From contig JAFTQV010000002.1 of NCBI GenBank assembly GCA_017462605.1, forward strand, positions 1-58,645: a stretch of DNA of 58,645 nucleotides. Reading direction: 5' to 3'. The translations under genes and the position numbers were made by a program. Within the stretch, counting starts at the first letter, position 1; the number at the start of each line of letters is the position of its first letter. Of the stretch, positions 1-6,520 are shown piece by piece. Origin of the DNA: Clostridia bacterium (GTDB lineage: Bacteria; Bacillota; Clostridia; Oscillospirales; CAG-272). The notes under the pieces were generated by a model that did no database searches, was not told the origin of the DNA, and worked only from the letters and a program-made list of their open reading frames with translations.

Positions 1-37
1 GCTTAGGCGACAGCATGGAAACGATGTCCTAAACTTA

Positions 38-75
38 AAAAAGAAAAAAGCCTTGGAACATAATGCTCCAAGGCT
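38..75 (-). terminator. Intrinsic terminator of tRNA-Ser
   Basis: A perfect 9-bp inverted repeat (AGCCTTGGA and its complement, spaced by 9 nt) lies directly after the tRNA on the minus strand. It is followed there by a run of T residues (seen as the A-rich tract 38-49 on the plus strand). This is a standard rho-independent terminator. Confidence 0.85.
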
Positions 76-76
76 C

Positions 77-167
77 TGGCGGAGGCAGAGGGATTCGAAC
101 CCCCGTGGGCTTTCAGAACCAAACTGTTTTCAAGACAGCCTCGTTATGACCGCTTCGATATGCCTCC
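77..167 (-). tRNA. tRNA-Ser (anticodon UGA)
   Basis: The minus strand folds as a class II tRNA. The 7-bp acceptor stem pairs 161-167 with 81-87, the discriminator is G, and CCA is encoded (77-79). The anticodon stem GCTGT/ACAGT closes a loop CTTGAAA whose anticodon is TGA, so it reads UCA serine codons. A long variable arm and a T-arm with GGTTCGAATCC are present, as expected for tRNA-Ser. The terminator at 38-75 follows immediately. Confidence 0.96.
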
Positions 168-315
168 GTGTATATTAACTGCTCTCGCAGAAAATAACTT
201 GGTATTCAATTGTCCACTAATGTTTTTGCGGAGTTTCCACTAATTTTTTGGCTTTAGATGTGCCTTTAGATGCTAAAAATTTTTTCCAACTTACAGTCGG
301 CAAAAAGCCAGATAC

Positions 316-396
316 GTCAAGGGATTTCGGCTCTCGGGCGTCCGATATCGGTCAAACATTTCAAGACCGCCTCGTTGTGACCGCTTCGATATTCCT
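316..396 (-). pseudogene. Decayed partial copy of tRNA-Ser(UGA)
   Basis: Positions 361-396 match 130-165 of the intact tRNA-Ser at 33 of 36 bases, covering the D-arm and 5' half of the anticodon arm. The rest (316-360) still resembles the variable and T arms but is eroded. The 3' side of the anticodon stem no longer pairs, the T-arm consensus is lost and there is no acceptor stem or CCA, so it should not be functional. It most likely arose by local duplication or by an element that once integrated at this tRNA. Confidence 0.7.
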
Positions 397-436
397 GCTT
401 ATATATGGTGTGGTTTACTGCACCATATATAAGCAG
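395..436. repeat. Perfect 16-bp inverted repeat
   Basis: Arms 395-410 and 421-436 are perfectly complementary and separated by 10 nt, giving a strong AT-rich hairpin that starts at the end of the tRNA-like remnant. A shortened copy of the left flank (388-411) recurs at 546-567. There is no adjacent T-run that would make it a clear terminator. Confidence 0.8.
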
Positions 437-753
437 TCCTGTTTCGAAGTGGCTCGTGAAACTCGTTTCACGAATCCGCTTCGCATACCCCACGAAGATG
501 CATCAAGCTCGCTTGTAAGCAGCAAGTGTGGGTATCCTCGTCAGAGATATTCCTGCATATATGGTGTTATTCACTACCCCATAAAGGCTCGCCTATAAAA
601 GCAAGCATTCGTGCTTTAGATAATACCATATTTTTATTTAAATGTCAATACATAAAGTAAAATCTCTTTTTATTAATTTATTTTTAACTGAAATTTACGT
701 TCGTGTATTCGGGCTTTTTTGTCTCATGGGACGTGGCAGCCCATTAATTATGC
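437..753. other. Gene-free spacer with repeat debris
   Basis: I see no coding region with a ribosome binding site and no family signature. The stretch holds a short palindrome at 454-471, the second copy of the tRNA-flank repeat (546-567), and AT-rich sequence downstream of the rhodanese gene. It looks like remnant DNA rather than a gene. Confidence 0.5.
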
Positions 754-1146
754 TTACCGCTCAATCTCGCCTTTCCAATCAAGGATACCGCCAAACTCAA
801 CTATGTTCGTGTATCCGAGCTTTACAAGCTTTTCCGAAGCTTCCTTGCTTCGTCTTCCGCTTCTGCAATATACGAGTATCAGCTGCGACTTATCGGGAAG
901 CTCGGAAATCTCGGCAGTGCCGATATCTTCATTCGGAACGTTTATCGCCCCCGGTATATGACCCTCGGCATATTCATCGGGTCTGCGCACGTCGAGAATT
1001 ATATAGTTTTTCTCATCTTTCATCATCTTCGCTGCCTCGTCCATGCTTATCTGACGATAGCTATTTGCATAACCGCCCGAAGTCCCGCAGGACGAGAGAA
1101 GCATCAGTGAAAGAATAAACGGCAAAAGCCTTCTGATTTTTCTCAT
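754..1146 (-). CDS. Rhodanese-domain lipoprotein
   Basis: The 130-residue protein has a lipoprotein signal peptide (basic n-region, hydrophobic core, lipobox LLSSC with Cys20), so it should be anchored to the outer face of the cell membrane. Residues 31-128 are one rhodanese domain: the LDVRRPDEYAEGHIPGA motif is near 51-67 and the active-site loop CRSGRRS carries the catalytic Cys94. Single-domain rhodaneses carry sulfane sulfur as a cysteine persulfide; the partner here is unknown. The gene lies 34 bp downstream of the peroxiredoxin gene on the same strand with its own GGAG ribosome binding site, suggesting a two-gene redox or sulfur operon. Confidence 0.92.
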   Translation of the reverse strand: MRKIRRLLPFILSLMLLSSCGTSGGYANSYRQISMDEAAKMMKDEKNYIILDVRRPDEYAEGHIPGAINVPNEDIGTAEISELPDKSQLILVYCRSGRRSKEASEKLVKLGYTNIVEFGGILDWKGEIER

Positions 1147-1180
1147 AATCGATCTCCGCGATTTTGGATTTCTTTGTTAT

Positions 1181-1633
1181 TTATATAAATTCTAATATTT
1201 CCGCCGCGTTTGTATCCGGCTTAACCTTTGGCATTACCTTTTCTATAATTCCGGTCTCATCAATGATGAAGGTAGTACGAGCGACACCGAAGCTGACCTT
1301 TCCGTAGAGCTTCTTCTCTTGCCACACGCCGTATGCCCCAATTGCCTCAAGCTCGGGGTCGGAAAGCAAGACGAAGGGGAGATTATATTTATCCGCAAAT
1401 TTAACGTGAGAGGCGATACCGTCACGGCTGATTCCGATAACCTCTACTCCTCTTTTTTGAAATTCCGCATATGCTCCTGCAAAGGCGCATGCCTGTCTTG
1501 TACATCCCGGTGTGTTGTCCTTGGGGTAGAAATAAAGCACCACCTTTTTGCCGATAAAGTCTGATAACCTGACGTCATTTCCGTTTTTATCTTTAAGAGT
1601 AAAGTTTGGCGCGCGATCACCTATATTTAGCAT
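1181..1633 (-). CDS. bcp: Thiol peroxidase, Bcp/PrxQ-type peroxiredoxin
   Basis: This AhpC/TSA-family protein reduces hydrogen peroxide and organic hydroperoxides with thioredoxin-type reductants in the cytoplasm. Counting from the preferred start it has 150 residues, the usual Bcp length. The peroxidatic Cys44 in TPGCTRQAC and the resolving Cys49 five residues later mark an atypical two-Cys PrxQ enzyme. An upstream in-frame ATG at 1672 would add 13 residues. I prefer 1633 because it has a GGAG ribosome binding site, and because the promoter at 1681-1709 places the transcription start almost on the upstream ATG. It is the first gene of a likely operon with the rhodanese lipoprotein. Confidence 0.95.
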   Translation of the reverse strand: MLNIGDRAPNFTLKDKNGNDVRLSDFIGKKVVLYFYPKDNTPGCTRQACAFAGAYAEFQKRGVEVIGISRDGIASHVKFADKYNLPFVLLSDPELEAIGAYGVWQEKKLYGKVSFGVARTTFIIDETGIIEKVMPKVKPDTNAAEILEFI

Positions 1634-1680
1634 TTTTCCGTCTCCTTTTTGTGGTACTGTAAGGTTCTCCATCTAAAAAT

Positions 1681-1709
1681 ATTATACCACAAACCGAAGG
1701 AAAATACAA
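1681..1709 (-). promoter_or_regulatory. Sigma-A promoter of bcp
   Basis: On the minus strand, TTGTAT (1704-1709) and TATAAT (1681-1686) are 17 bp apart, with a TG dinucleotide extending the -10 element. The predicted start falls near 1674, which argues for the internal bcp start codon at 1633. Confidence 0.75.
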
Positions 1710-1768
1710 GGCTCTATTCTTTGTTTGAGGCAGTGTAATTTTAGATAGCTTGGAAATGTAAATAAATT

Positions 1769-1815
1769 AACCTGCCTTTTACGTTGACTTCAGGTATCTT
1801 CGTGAAGGGCAGGTT
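1769..1815 (-). terminator. Possible terminator downstream of the nucleotidyltransferase gene
   Basis: AACCTGCC (1769-1776) and GGCAGGTT (1808-1815) are complementary around a long loop, and the minus strand continues into AT-rich sequence. The loop is long and the T-run is broken, so this is only a weak terminator candidate. Confidence 0.35.
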
Positions 1816-1851
1816 GTTCTTTAGGTATAGTGATTTCTTTCGATGATCGAT

Positions 1852-2601
1852 TCAGATCAGCTTTAAGAACAGCGCGTTAAGCGCTTCCCATCCGTGGGGC
1901 TCGGATTCGGGAAGCTCGGATATTGCTTTTTCGACCCTATCCATTTCGCCGAGAAGATATTCGTCGATCCTGCGGAAGCATTTGCCTTCGCCGATCTCGG
2001 GCATCGTCATCTTCATTTTGAGAAGAAGCTCCACGTCCGGCTTGATGCACTCGTCAAGGTACTTATCCATAAGTGTTTTGAAGAGCATAGGTGGCGGCGT
2101 GCCCTCTCCGAGAATCCATTTGCACGCGAGAAGCGGTCTCAGAACGTAGAAATACTTTTTATATCTGACGATCTCTTTGCCGAGATGCACGTGATAATTG
2201 CTTTTTGCGGTGCTGAGGTAGTGATATAAGCCCGACTTCTTGACGAAATGACTTTCGATTGCCCGCGAGACCTCTTTCCACTCATCCGTCGTTTTGTATA
2301 TTATGGGAGAATTATTCCATTCAAAGAGCGTGGGGTTAGATTTATGCAAAAGCCTCAATGCCTTTTGAAGATCCCAGCCGTTGATATCCAGGGTATCATC
2401 AAGCTGCCATTCGATCACGTCCTTCGTCTTATCAAGCCTCAGATAATACTCCTTCGGGCGCGCATAAATAAACCGAACGTCATAGTCGCTATCCGGGGAA
2501 GCGAAGCCCCAGGCTCTGCTGCCCGACTCAACGCAATGGAGTATCCTTACGTTCTCGCGCTCTTCTATTTCCTTAAGCTTTTCCTTGACCGTTTTTAGCA
2601 T
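1852..2601 (-). CDS. RlaP/YcgL-type nucleotidyltransferase
   Basis: The 249-residue protein begins with a short helix, then shows the Pol-beta-type nucleotidyltransferase signature: GSRAWGF (27-33) followed by SPDSDYDVRF, with metal-binding aspartates at 39 and 41. This arrangement is typical of the predicted nucleotidyltransferases of the RlaP family (PF10127). Its substrate is unknown, and family members occur near RNA-repair and phage-related genes. The C-terminal 150 residues are helical and match family length. It appears monocistronic, with a promoter at 2688-2717. Confidence 0.85.
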   Translation of the reverse strand: MLKTVKEKLKEIEERENVRILHCVESGSRAWGFASPDSDYDVRFIYARPKEYYLRLDKTKDVIEWQLDDTLDINGWDLQKALRLLHKSNPTLFEWNNSPIIYKTTDEWKEVSRAIESHFVKKSGLYHYLSTAKSNYHVHLGKEIVRYKKYFYVLRPLLACKWILGEGTPPPMLFKTLMDKYLDECIKPDVELLLKMKMTMPEIGEGKCFRRIDEYLLGEMDRVEKAISELPESEPHGWEALNALFLKLI

Positions 2602-2687
2602 TTTAATCCCCCTTTTGAGTGGTTTTATTTACAATATCACCGTCCGGCATAGAATATCTTCTGTGCTGAACATCTTTTACTGCACAT

Positions 2688-2717
2688 AGTATAACATATC
2701 TTGTTTTGATTTTGCAA
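2688..2717 (-). promoter_or_regulatory. Sigma-A promoter of the nucleotidyltransferase gene
   Basis: On the minus strand, TTGCAA (2712-2717) and TATACT (2688-2693) are spaced by 18 bp, about 90 bp upstream of the start codon. Spacing is one base longer than optimal. Confidence 0.55.
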
Positions 2718-2806
2718 CACAGCGGCAAAAATAAAATAATAATCTTTTTTCCACGTAACCTTCTTCCGTGATTCAAAGATAACATAAAACAAATTCCAAA
2801 AATACC

Positions 2807-2835
2807 TTGCCAAAATATCTGCGGTATGCTACAAT
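2807..2835 (+). promoter_or_regulatory. Sigma-A promoter of the 420-aa membrane protein gene
   Basis: TTGCCA (2807-2812) and TACAAT (2830-2835) are 17 bp apart, and the predicted transcript starts about 40 bp before the ATG at 2882. Confidence 0.6.
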
Positions 2836-2881
2836 TATTTTGAAGGGCGGATTGCTGAATTATCATTGAAGGGGGAATTGC

Positions 2882-4144
2882 ATGAACGAAGATTTTCATC
2901 AGAAACTAAAGAGTTGCTTTGCAAGGATCAGAGTTCTTTTTTCCTCTGACACTATTGATAGCAACAAGGTCAATGCCGCCATGGGTGACTTGCGATTTTG
3001 CGCAAAGCGGATCGAAAAGCGCGGCAGCAGAAAAGAGCGAAAAATATTGCTTTACTGCATACATAAGATCTTGCAATTTATTAAAGAAGATAACCGTGAG
3101 AAGATATGCAGCTTCACCGATCTGATATACGCAATGCCTGATATATTCATAGGGAAAAGAAATTTTTATTCTTTCAGAGATGAGATAAAAGCTTTCAACG
3201 AAAGGTTCGGGGAGTCTTGCTTTGAGAACATGAAGAACGTTCAACCGTTTTTCACGAAGAAAGCTCCGAAAAACGCTCTGTCTTACTTTCATCCTGATGC
3301 AGATAAGACCTTCAAGGCGAATTATCCTATCGGCTACGTTGTGCTTGTTATCTGCGGGATATTCGCATTCATTCTTCCCTTGATCGTCTACACGATATAT
3401 CTTTATAGCTTAGGTGAAAACACCGAAACGGGCGGTTGGCCGGTGCTTGCCATTGTCGGTTGCATAATAATGGGTGTTGGTTTATTCAATATTGTTGCCG
3501 CTTTTATAGGTCAATATCTCGGGCATATATTAACCGCTATATGCTTGACCGTTGGGGGAGCTTTCATTTCGCTTTCCGTTTTTATGACTAATCATCCCGA
3601 GCTGTATGATGAAAAATTATCAATTTATTATTTAGTTTCGCTCATTATGCTCTTGATACCGCTTTTATTCTACCCATGGTTTCGTTCGAGCTTAAAATCT
3701 CACTTAAGCCGTTTAAAACGAATAAGCGAATCAAAAATCAACAAATATATGAAAGGAAGTAAGAATTTTTGGTGGTACGAATCTCTGCACAAAGAGGTTG
3801 GATTGGGATTACTGTATTACGTCAACAAAATCTTTACTATCCTCTTCGCTTCAACACTCGTTCTTACCTTGTTTTTGGGATTTATTAAGGATATGTCTTT
3901 GATCCTATGCCCGATGAACGTTATTCTTCACGTTCTGAATGCGTTTATGATTTTGTTTGCCACTACCCGTGATAATCTTGATCGCTACGGCAAGCCTTTT
4001 GTTTTTATCGCAAAAAGGCCAAACGGCGGTATAGATTCTTTTATTTTTGATATTTTTTTGGTGATTTTTTGCTTAATGATAGCATATGTAAACATTCTGC
4101 TCTTTGGAGACGTTTGGGGCATATCGCTGCGCTTTAAGCTATAA
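2882..4144 (+). CDS. Polytopic membrane protein, unknown function
   Basis: I do not recognise this 420-residue protein. The first about 150 residues are charged, helical and probably cytoplasmic (lysine/arginine-rich, no signal peptide). Hydrophobic segments follow near 154-175, 189-210, 213-232, 247-265, 313-336, 341-360 and 387-410, so six to seven membrane passes are likely, with basic loops between. The start is well supported by an AGGGGG ribosome binding site and the promoter at 2807-2835. It is followed at 22 bp by the MmcQ-like gene on the same strand, so the two may be co-transcribed. Confidence 0.75.
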   Translation: MNEDFHQKLKSCFARIRVLFSSDTIDSNKVNAAMGDLRFCAKRIEKRGSRKERKILLYCIHKILQFIKEDNREKICSFTDLIYAMPDIFIGKRNFYSFRDEIKAFNERFGESCFENMKNVQPFFTKKAPKNALSYFHPDADKTFKANYPIGYVVLVICGIFAFILPLIVYTIYLYSLGENTETGGWPVLAIVGCIIMGVGLFNIVAAFIGQYLGHILTAICLTVGGAFISLSVFMTNHPELYDEKLSIYYLVSLIMLLIPLLFYPWFRSSLKSHLSRLKRISESKINKYMKGSKNFWWYESLHKEVGLGLLYYVNKIFTILFASTLVLTLFLGFIKDMSLILCPMNVILHVLNAFMILFATTRDNLDRYGKPFVFIAKRPNGGIDSFIFDIFLVIFCLMIAYVNILLFGDVWGISLRFKL

Positions 4145-4165
4145 ATTTTCATCTTGGTGGAGACG

Positions 4166-4531
4166 ATGACTCGAACAGAATTTGAAAACATAGTTTTGGA
4201 TAGGTACGGCGTTCGGGCAGACTATCCTTTTGAGGACGATCTTGTGACGGGTGTATTCCGCCACACGAGCGGAAAGTGGTTTGCGCTTGCTATGAACATT
4301 TCAGAAGGAAAGCTCGGGCGGAGGGGTTGCGAGCGGATAGAGGTCGTCAATCTTAAGTGCGCGCCCGAGGTCATAGAGTCGCTTATAGGAGAAGAGAAGG
4401 GAATATACCCTGCATATCATATGAATAAAACTCATTGGCTGACGGTCGCGCTTGACGAATGCGATGAGGCTACCGTCTCCTGGCTTCTCGGGATCAGCTA
4501 CGGCTTGACAAGCGGCAAGCGGAATAAATAA
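4166..4531 (+). CDS. MmcQ/YjbR family protein
   Basis: This 121-residue protein fits the MmcQ/YjbR family (PF04237, CyaY-like fold, assigned as DNA-binding). The characteristic C-terminal motif GIYPAYHMNKTHWLTV is followed by a helix ending at a conserved SY. Function in the cell is not established for the family. An in-frame TTG at 4154 would add four residues. I prefer the ATG at 4166, although its GGTGGAG ribosome binding site is close. It probably shares a transcript with the preceding membrane-protein gene. Confidence 0.85.
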   Translation: MTRTEFENIVLDRYGVRADYPFEDDLVTGVFRHTSGKWFALAMNISEGKLGRRGCERIEVVNLKCAPEVIESLIGEEKGIYPAYHMNKTHWLTVALDECDEATVSWLLGISYGLTSGKRNK

Positions 4532-4545
4532 ATTCGTCCCGACTA

Positions 4546-4574
4546 TTGCAAAATGACCATTCTTGTGCTATACT
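4546..4574 (+). promoter_or_regulatory. Sigma-A promoter of pnuC
   Basis: TTGCAA (4546-4551) and TATACT (4569-4574) are exactly 17 bp apart. The predicted start near 4581 leaves an untranslated leader of about 190 nt before the pnuC-like gene. Confidence 0.7.
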
Positions 4575-4580
4575 TATAAA

Positions 4581-4769
4581 GAAATCATAATAAAAAGATC
4601 ATCAGAAAAGAATGCGAGGGCATCTTTTCAGAAAAAATAAAACTGCCGCCGGGTAGTAAATGCGAAGCATTTGCCATGCGTATCATTAGGCCACAGAAGA
4701 TACGCGGACAAATGCTTCTTTTTTCGGCGTCAGCCAATATTGATTCAATAAAACTATACGGGAGATCTT
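4581..4769 (+). promoter_or_regulatory. Structured 5' leader, candidate riboswitch or attenuator
   Basis: The leader contains two mutually exclusive folds. One is a small hairpin AAATGC-GAA-GCATTT (4658-4672). The other is a longer terminator stem (4664-4673 with 4709-4718, enclosing 4678-4684 with 4699-4705) followed by six T residues. The two share bases 4664-4672, so only one can form. CTGCCGCCG (4643-4651) can also pair with CGGCGTCAG just after the T-run with one mismatch. An upstream hairpin (AAAAGAT/ATCTTTT, about 4592-4627) precedes this. The layout is that of transcription attenuation. I could not match it to a named riboswitch class; sensing of NAD precursors or the transported compound is inference. 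Confidence 0.55.
4664..4724 (+). terminator. Leader terminator upstream of pnuC
   Basis: GAAGCATTTG (4664-4673) pairs perfectly with CAAATGCTTC (4709-4718). An internal 7-bp stem GCGTATC/GATACGC has a 14-nt loop, and TTTTTT follows at 4719-4724. Its 5' arm is also the 3' arm of the hairpin at 4658-4672, the hallmark of a terminator/antiterminator switch. Confidence 0.7.
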
Positions 4770-5486
4770 ATGAAGAAAATTTTCACTGTCTTTACGAAAA
4801 CCGAGCTTGCCATAATGTCAGGCTCGATACTGACTATTCTGATCGCGTTTTTCGCCTTCGGCGGCGAGGGGTATCTTTCGCTTATTGCCTCACTTATAGG
4901 AGCAGTCTCGCTCATGTTCTGCGCTAAGGGAAATCCCTTGGGTCAGGTGCTTATAATTATATTCAGTATCCTTTACGGCATAATATCATTTGAGGTAGGA
5001 TATTACGGCGAAATGATAACATATGTTGGCATGTCTGCGCCAATGGCGGTCTTTGCTCTTATCGCCTGGATAAAGAATCCTGCGGAAAAAGGGAAGTCCG
5101 AGGTCAAGGCTTACCGCTTGACTTTCCGCGATGCTTTGGTAATGATCTTACTTACTCTTGCAGTCACCTTCGCCTTTTATTTTATTCTTAAATTTTTTGG
5201 AACGTCCAATCTGCCCGCAAGCACTCTTTCTGTCACAACGAGCTTTGCCGCAGTCTATCTCACTTATAAAAGAAGCCCCTTTTACGCCCTTGCATACGCC
5301 TTAAACGACGTTGTGCTTATCGCAATGTGGATCTTCGCTATGCGAAGCGATTCGTCCTACGTTTCCGTCGTCACCTGCTTTTTGGTATTCCTGCTCAATG
5401 ATCTTTACGGTTTCTTCTCATGGCAGAGAATGCAAAAAAGGCAGGAAGAGAAGAGCAGAAGGGAGAACGCGGATCAAAGTCTGTGA
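4770..5486 (+). CDS. pnuC: PnuC-type nicotinamide riboside (vitamin) transporter
   Basis: The 238-residue integral membrane protein has seven to eight hydrophobic segments and the PnuC-family pattern: GNPLGQVLIIIFSILYG, an EVGYYGEM segment, then an aromatic LNDLYGFFSW near the C-terminus. PnuC proteins move nicotinamide riboside by facilitated diffusion, trapped by phosphorylation inside. Relatives move thiamine, riboflavin or deoxynucleosides, so substrate is not certain. Regulation is probably through the structured leader at 4581-4769. Its stop codon overlaps the end of the convergent AraC gene by 13 bp. Confidence 0.88.
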   Translation: MKKIFTVFTKTELAIMSGSILTILIAFFAFGGEGYLSLIASLIGAVSLMFCAKGNPLGQVLIIIFSILYGIISFEVGYYGEMITYVGMSAPMAVFALIAWIKNPAEKGKSEVKAYRLTFRDALVMILLTLAVTFAFYFILKFFGTSNLPASTLSVTTSFAAVYLTYKRSPFYALAYALNDVVLIAMWIFAMRSDSSYVSVVTCFLVFLLNDLYGFFSWQRMQKRQEEKSRRENADQSL

Positions 5487-6295
5487 TCCCTCTTTCTTCT
5501 AAATTCGCCCGGCGTCAATCCTGTCATGGAAGCGAAAACGCGGTGGAAGCTGCGCTCTCCCGAAAATCCGCACTCAACGGCAATATCGGCTACCGTCCTT
5601 TCAGTATGTAAAAGATATAGCTTTGCGTGGTCCGCCCTTATGGAGTTTAAGAGGTATCTGAAATTCATTCCTCTTATCTCACCGAGGCATCTCGATACGT
5701 ATTCGGGATTATAATTCAGCTCCTTTGCAACGCCGACAAGAGAGACCTTTTCCCTAAAATGCTCTCTCATATACGATATGACCTTAAGCGCAGTTGAAAG
5801 AGCGCCGCTCTTCTTTAATACCTTAAATTCGGGAACTGTGCGCGCGTATTCCTCGTGAACGGCGTAAAGGGCAGCCTTGATCATACGGAACTGCTCCCTG
5901 TCGCAGGTGATAAGCTCTTCTTTAGTATCTATCATTCTGCTTTTCAAAAGATTCAGAACCTCATTTGAGGGCGTGAATACGGAGCGACCGGTATTGTAGT
6001 AATATTCCGTGTCCTGCGAGAAGTCTGAAATAAAATCATTTGAAAAAACAGCAAGCCATATATGAGAATAGCTTGGCGTATAAAATCCGTGAAGAGCGAA
6101 GGGCGGCACTATTACGACGTCTCCCGCTCTTGCAGTCTCCTCTTTGCCGTCTTTGCTTACCGTTATTTCCCCGTCAAGAACGAGAAGAAGCTCGGAAAAC
6201 TGATGCAAATGGGAGCGCATCTCATACTTCCCCTTTTTGACAGAAGTGCGGAGAGTTCCCGTAAAGCCAAAATTTGATGATTGTACCGTTATCAT
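5474..6295 (-). CDS. AraC-family regulator 1, cupin plus HTH
   Basis: The 273-residue protein has an N-terminal cupin-like sensor (about 20-110, with MRSHLHQFSELLLVLDGEIT) and a C-terminal AraC double helix-turn-helix (about 170-268, ending with AVECGFSGERSFHRVF and TGLTPGEFRRK). It should bind DNA as a dimer and respond to a small ligand, often a sugar. It lies head to head with the 2808-aa exoprotein gene, and the 225-bp gap carries two TTGTCA direct repeats 21 bp apart. Regulator 2 (49227-50030) is a clear paralogue with the same arrangement beside the second giant gene. Control of the divergent giant gene is inference from this context. Confidence 0.93.
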   Translation of the reverse strand: MITVQSSNFGFTGTLRTSVKKGKYEMRSHLHQFSELLLVLDGEITVSKDGKEETARAGDVVIVPPFALHGFYTPSYSHIWLAVFSNDFISDFSQDTEYYYNTGRSVFTPSNEVLNLLKSRMIDTKEELITCDREQFRMIKAALYAVHEEYARTVPEFKVLKKSGALSTALKVISYMREHFREKVSLVGVAKELNYNPEYVSRCLGEIRGMNFRYLLNSIRADHAKLYLLHTERTVADIAVECGFSGERSFHRVFASMTGLTPGEFRRKRDHRL

Positions 6296-6423
6296 TTTTG
6301 ATTTCCTTGTTAAAAACTATAATTACATCAATGTAATTTTATCATTTATTATCCAATATGTCAATACAGAAGAAGAGAAAAGTCTTCCGTATTTTTTTTA
6401 TTTTTTCTTAAAAACATCAAGTT

Positions 6424-6450
6424 TTGTCAGTTTATAATCAGTAATTGTCA
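6424..6450. promoter_or_regulatory. Candidate AraC operator 1 (direct repeats)
   Basis: TTTTGTCAGT and ATTGTCATA contain TTGTCA at 6424-6429 and 6445-6450, same orientation, 21 bp apart, or two helical turns. The same pair with the same spacing occurs at 50066-50092 before the paralogous giant gene. The second repeat lies where a -35 box would be: TATAAT occurs 15 bp after it (6466-6471) and again at 6474-6479, so an activator bound here could contact RNA polymerase. The rest of 6296-6520 is AT-rich, with no gene. Confidence 0.65.
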
Positions 6451-6520
6451 TAGTAAAGTTATTATTATAATGATATAATAGAATTAGCAAATAATTTTCT
6501 TTTAAAGAAAGGAAAAATTT

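Noticed and set aside
3-32. Nine codons ending in TAA at the left edge that could be the 3' end of a rightward gene
   Set aside because: Too short to judge, and no family signature; coding status cannot be shown from the window.
248-598. 116-codon rightward frame over the tRNA remnant
   Set aside because: It translates the tRNA-like copy and the hairpin; no ribosome binding site.
2603-2899. 98-codon leftward frame between the nucleotidyltransferase and the membrane protein
   Set aside because: It covers both divergent promoters, starts inside the next gene and has no recognisable domain.
4581-4769. Assignment of the pnuC leader to TPP, THF, preQ1, cobalamin or NAD riboswitches
   Set aside because: None of the conserved core sequences I remember for these classes is present; only the attenuator layout is supported.
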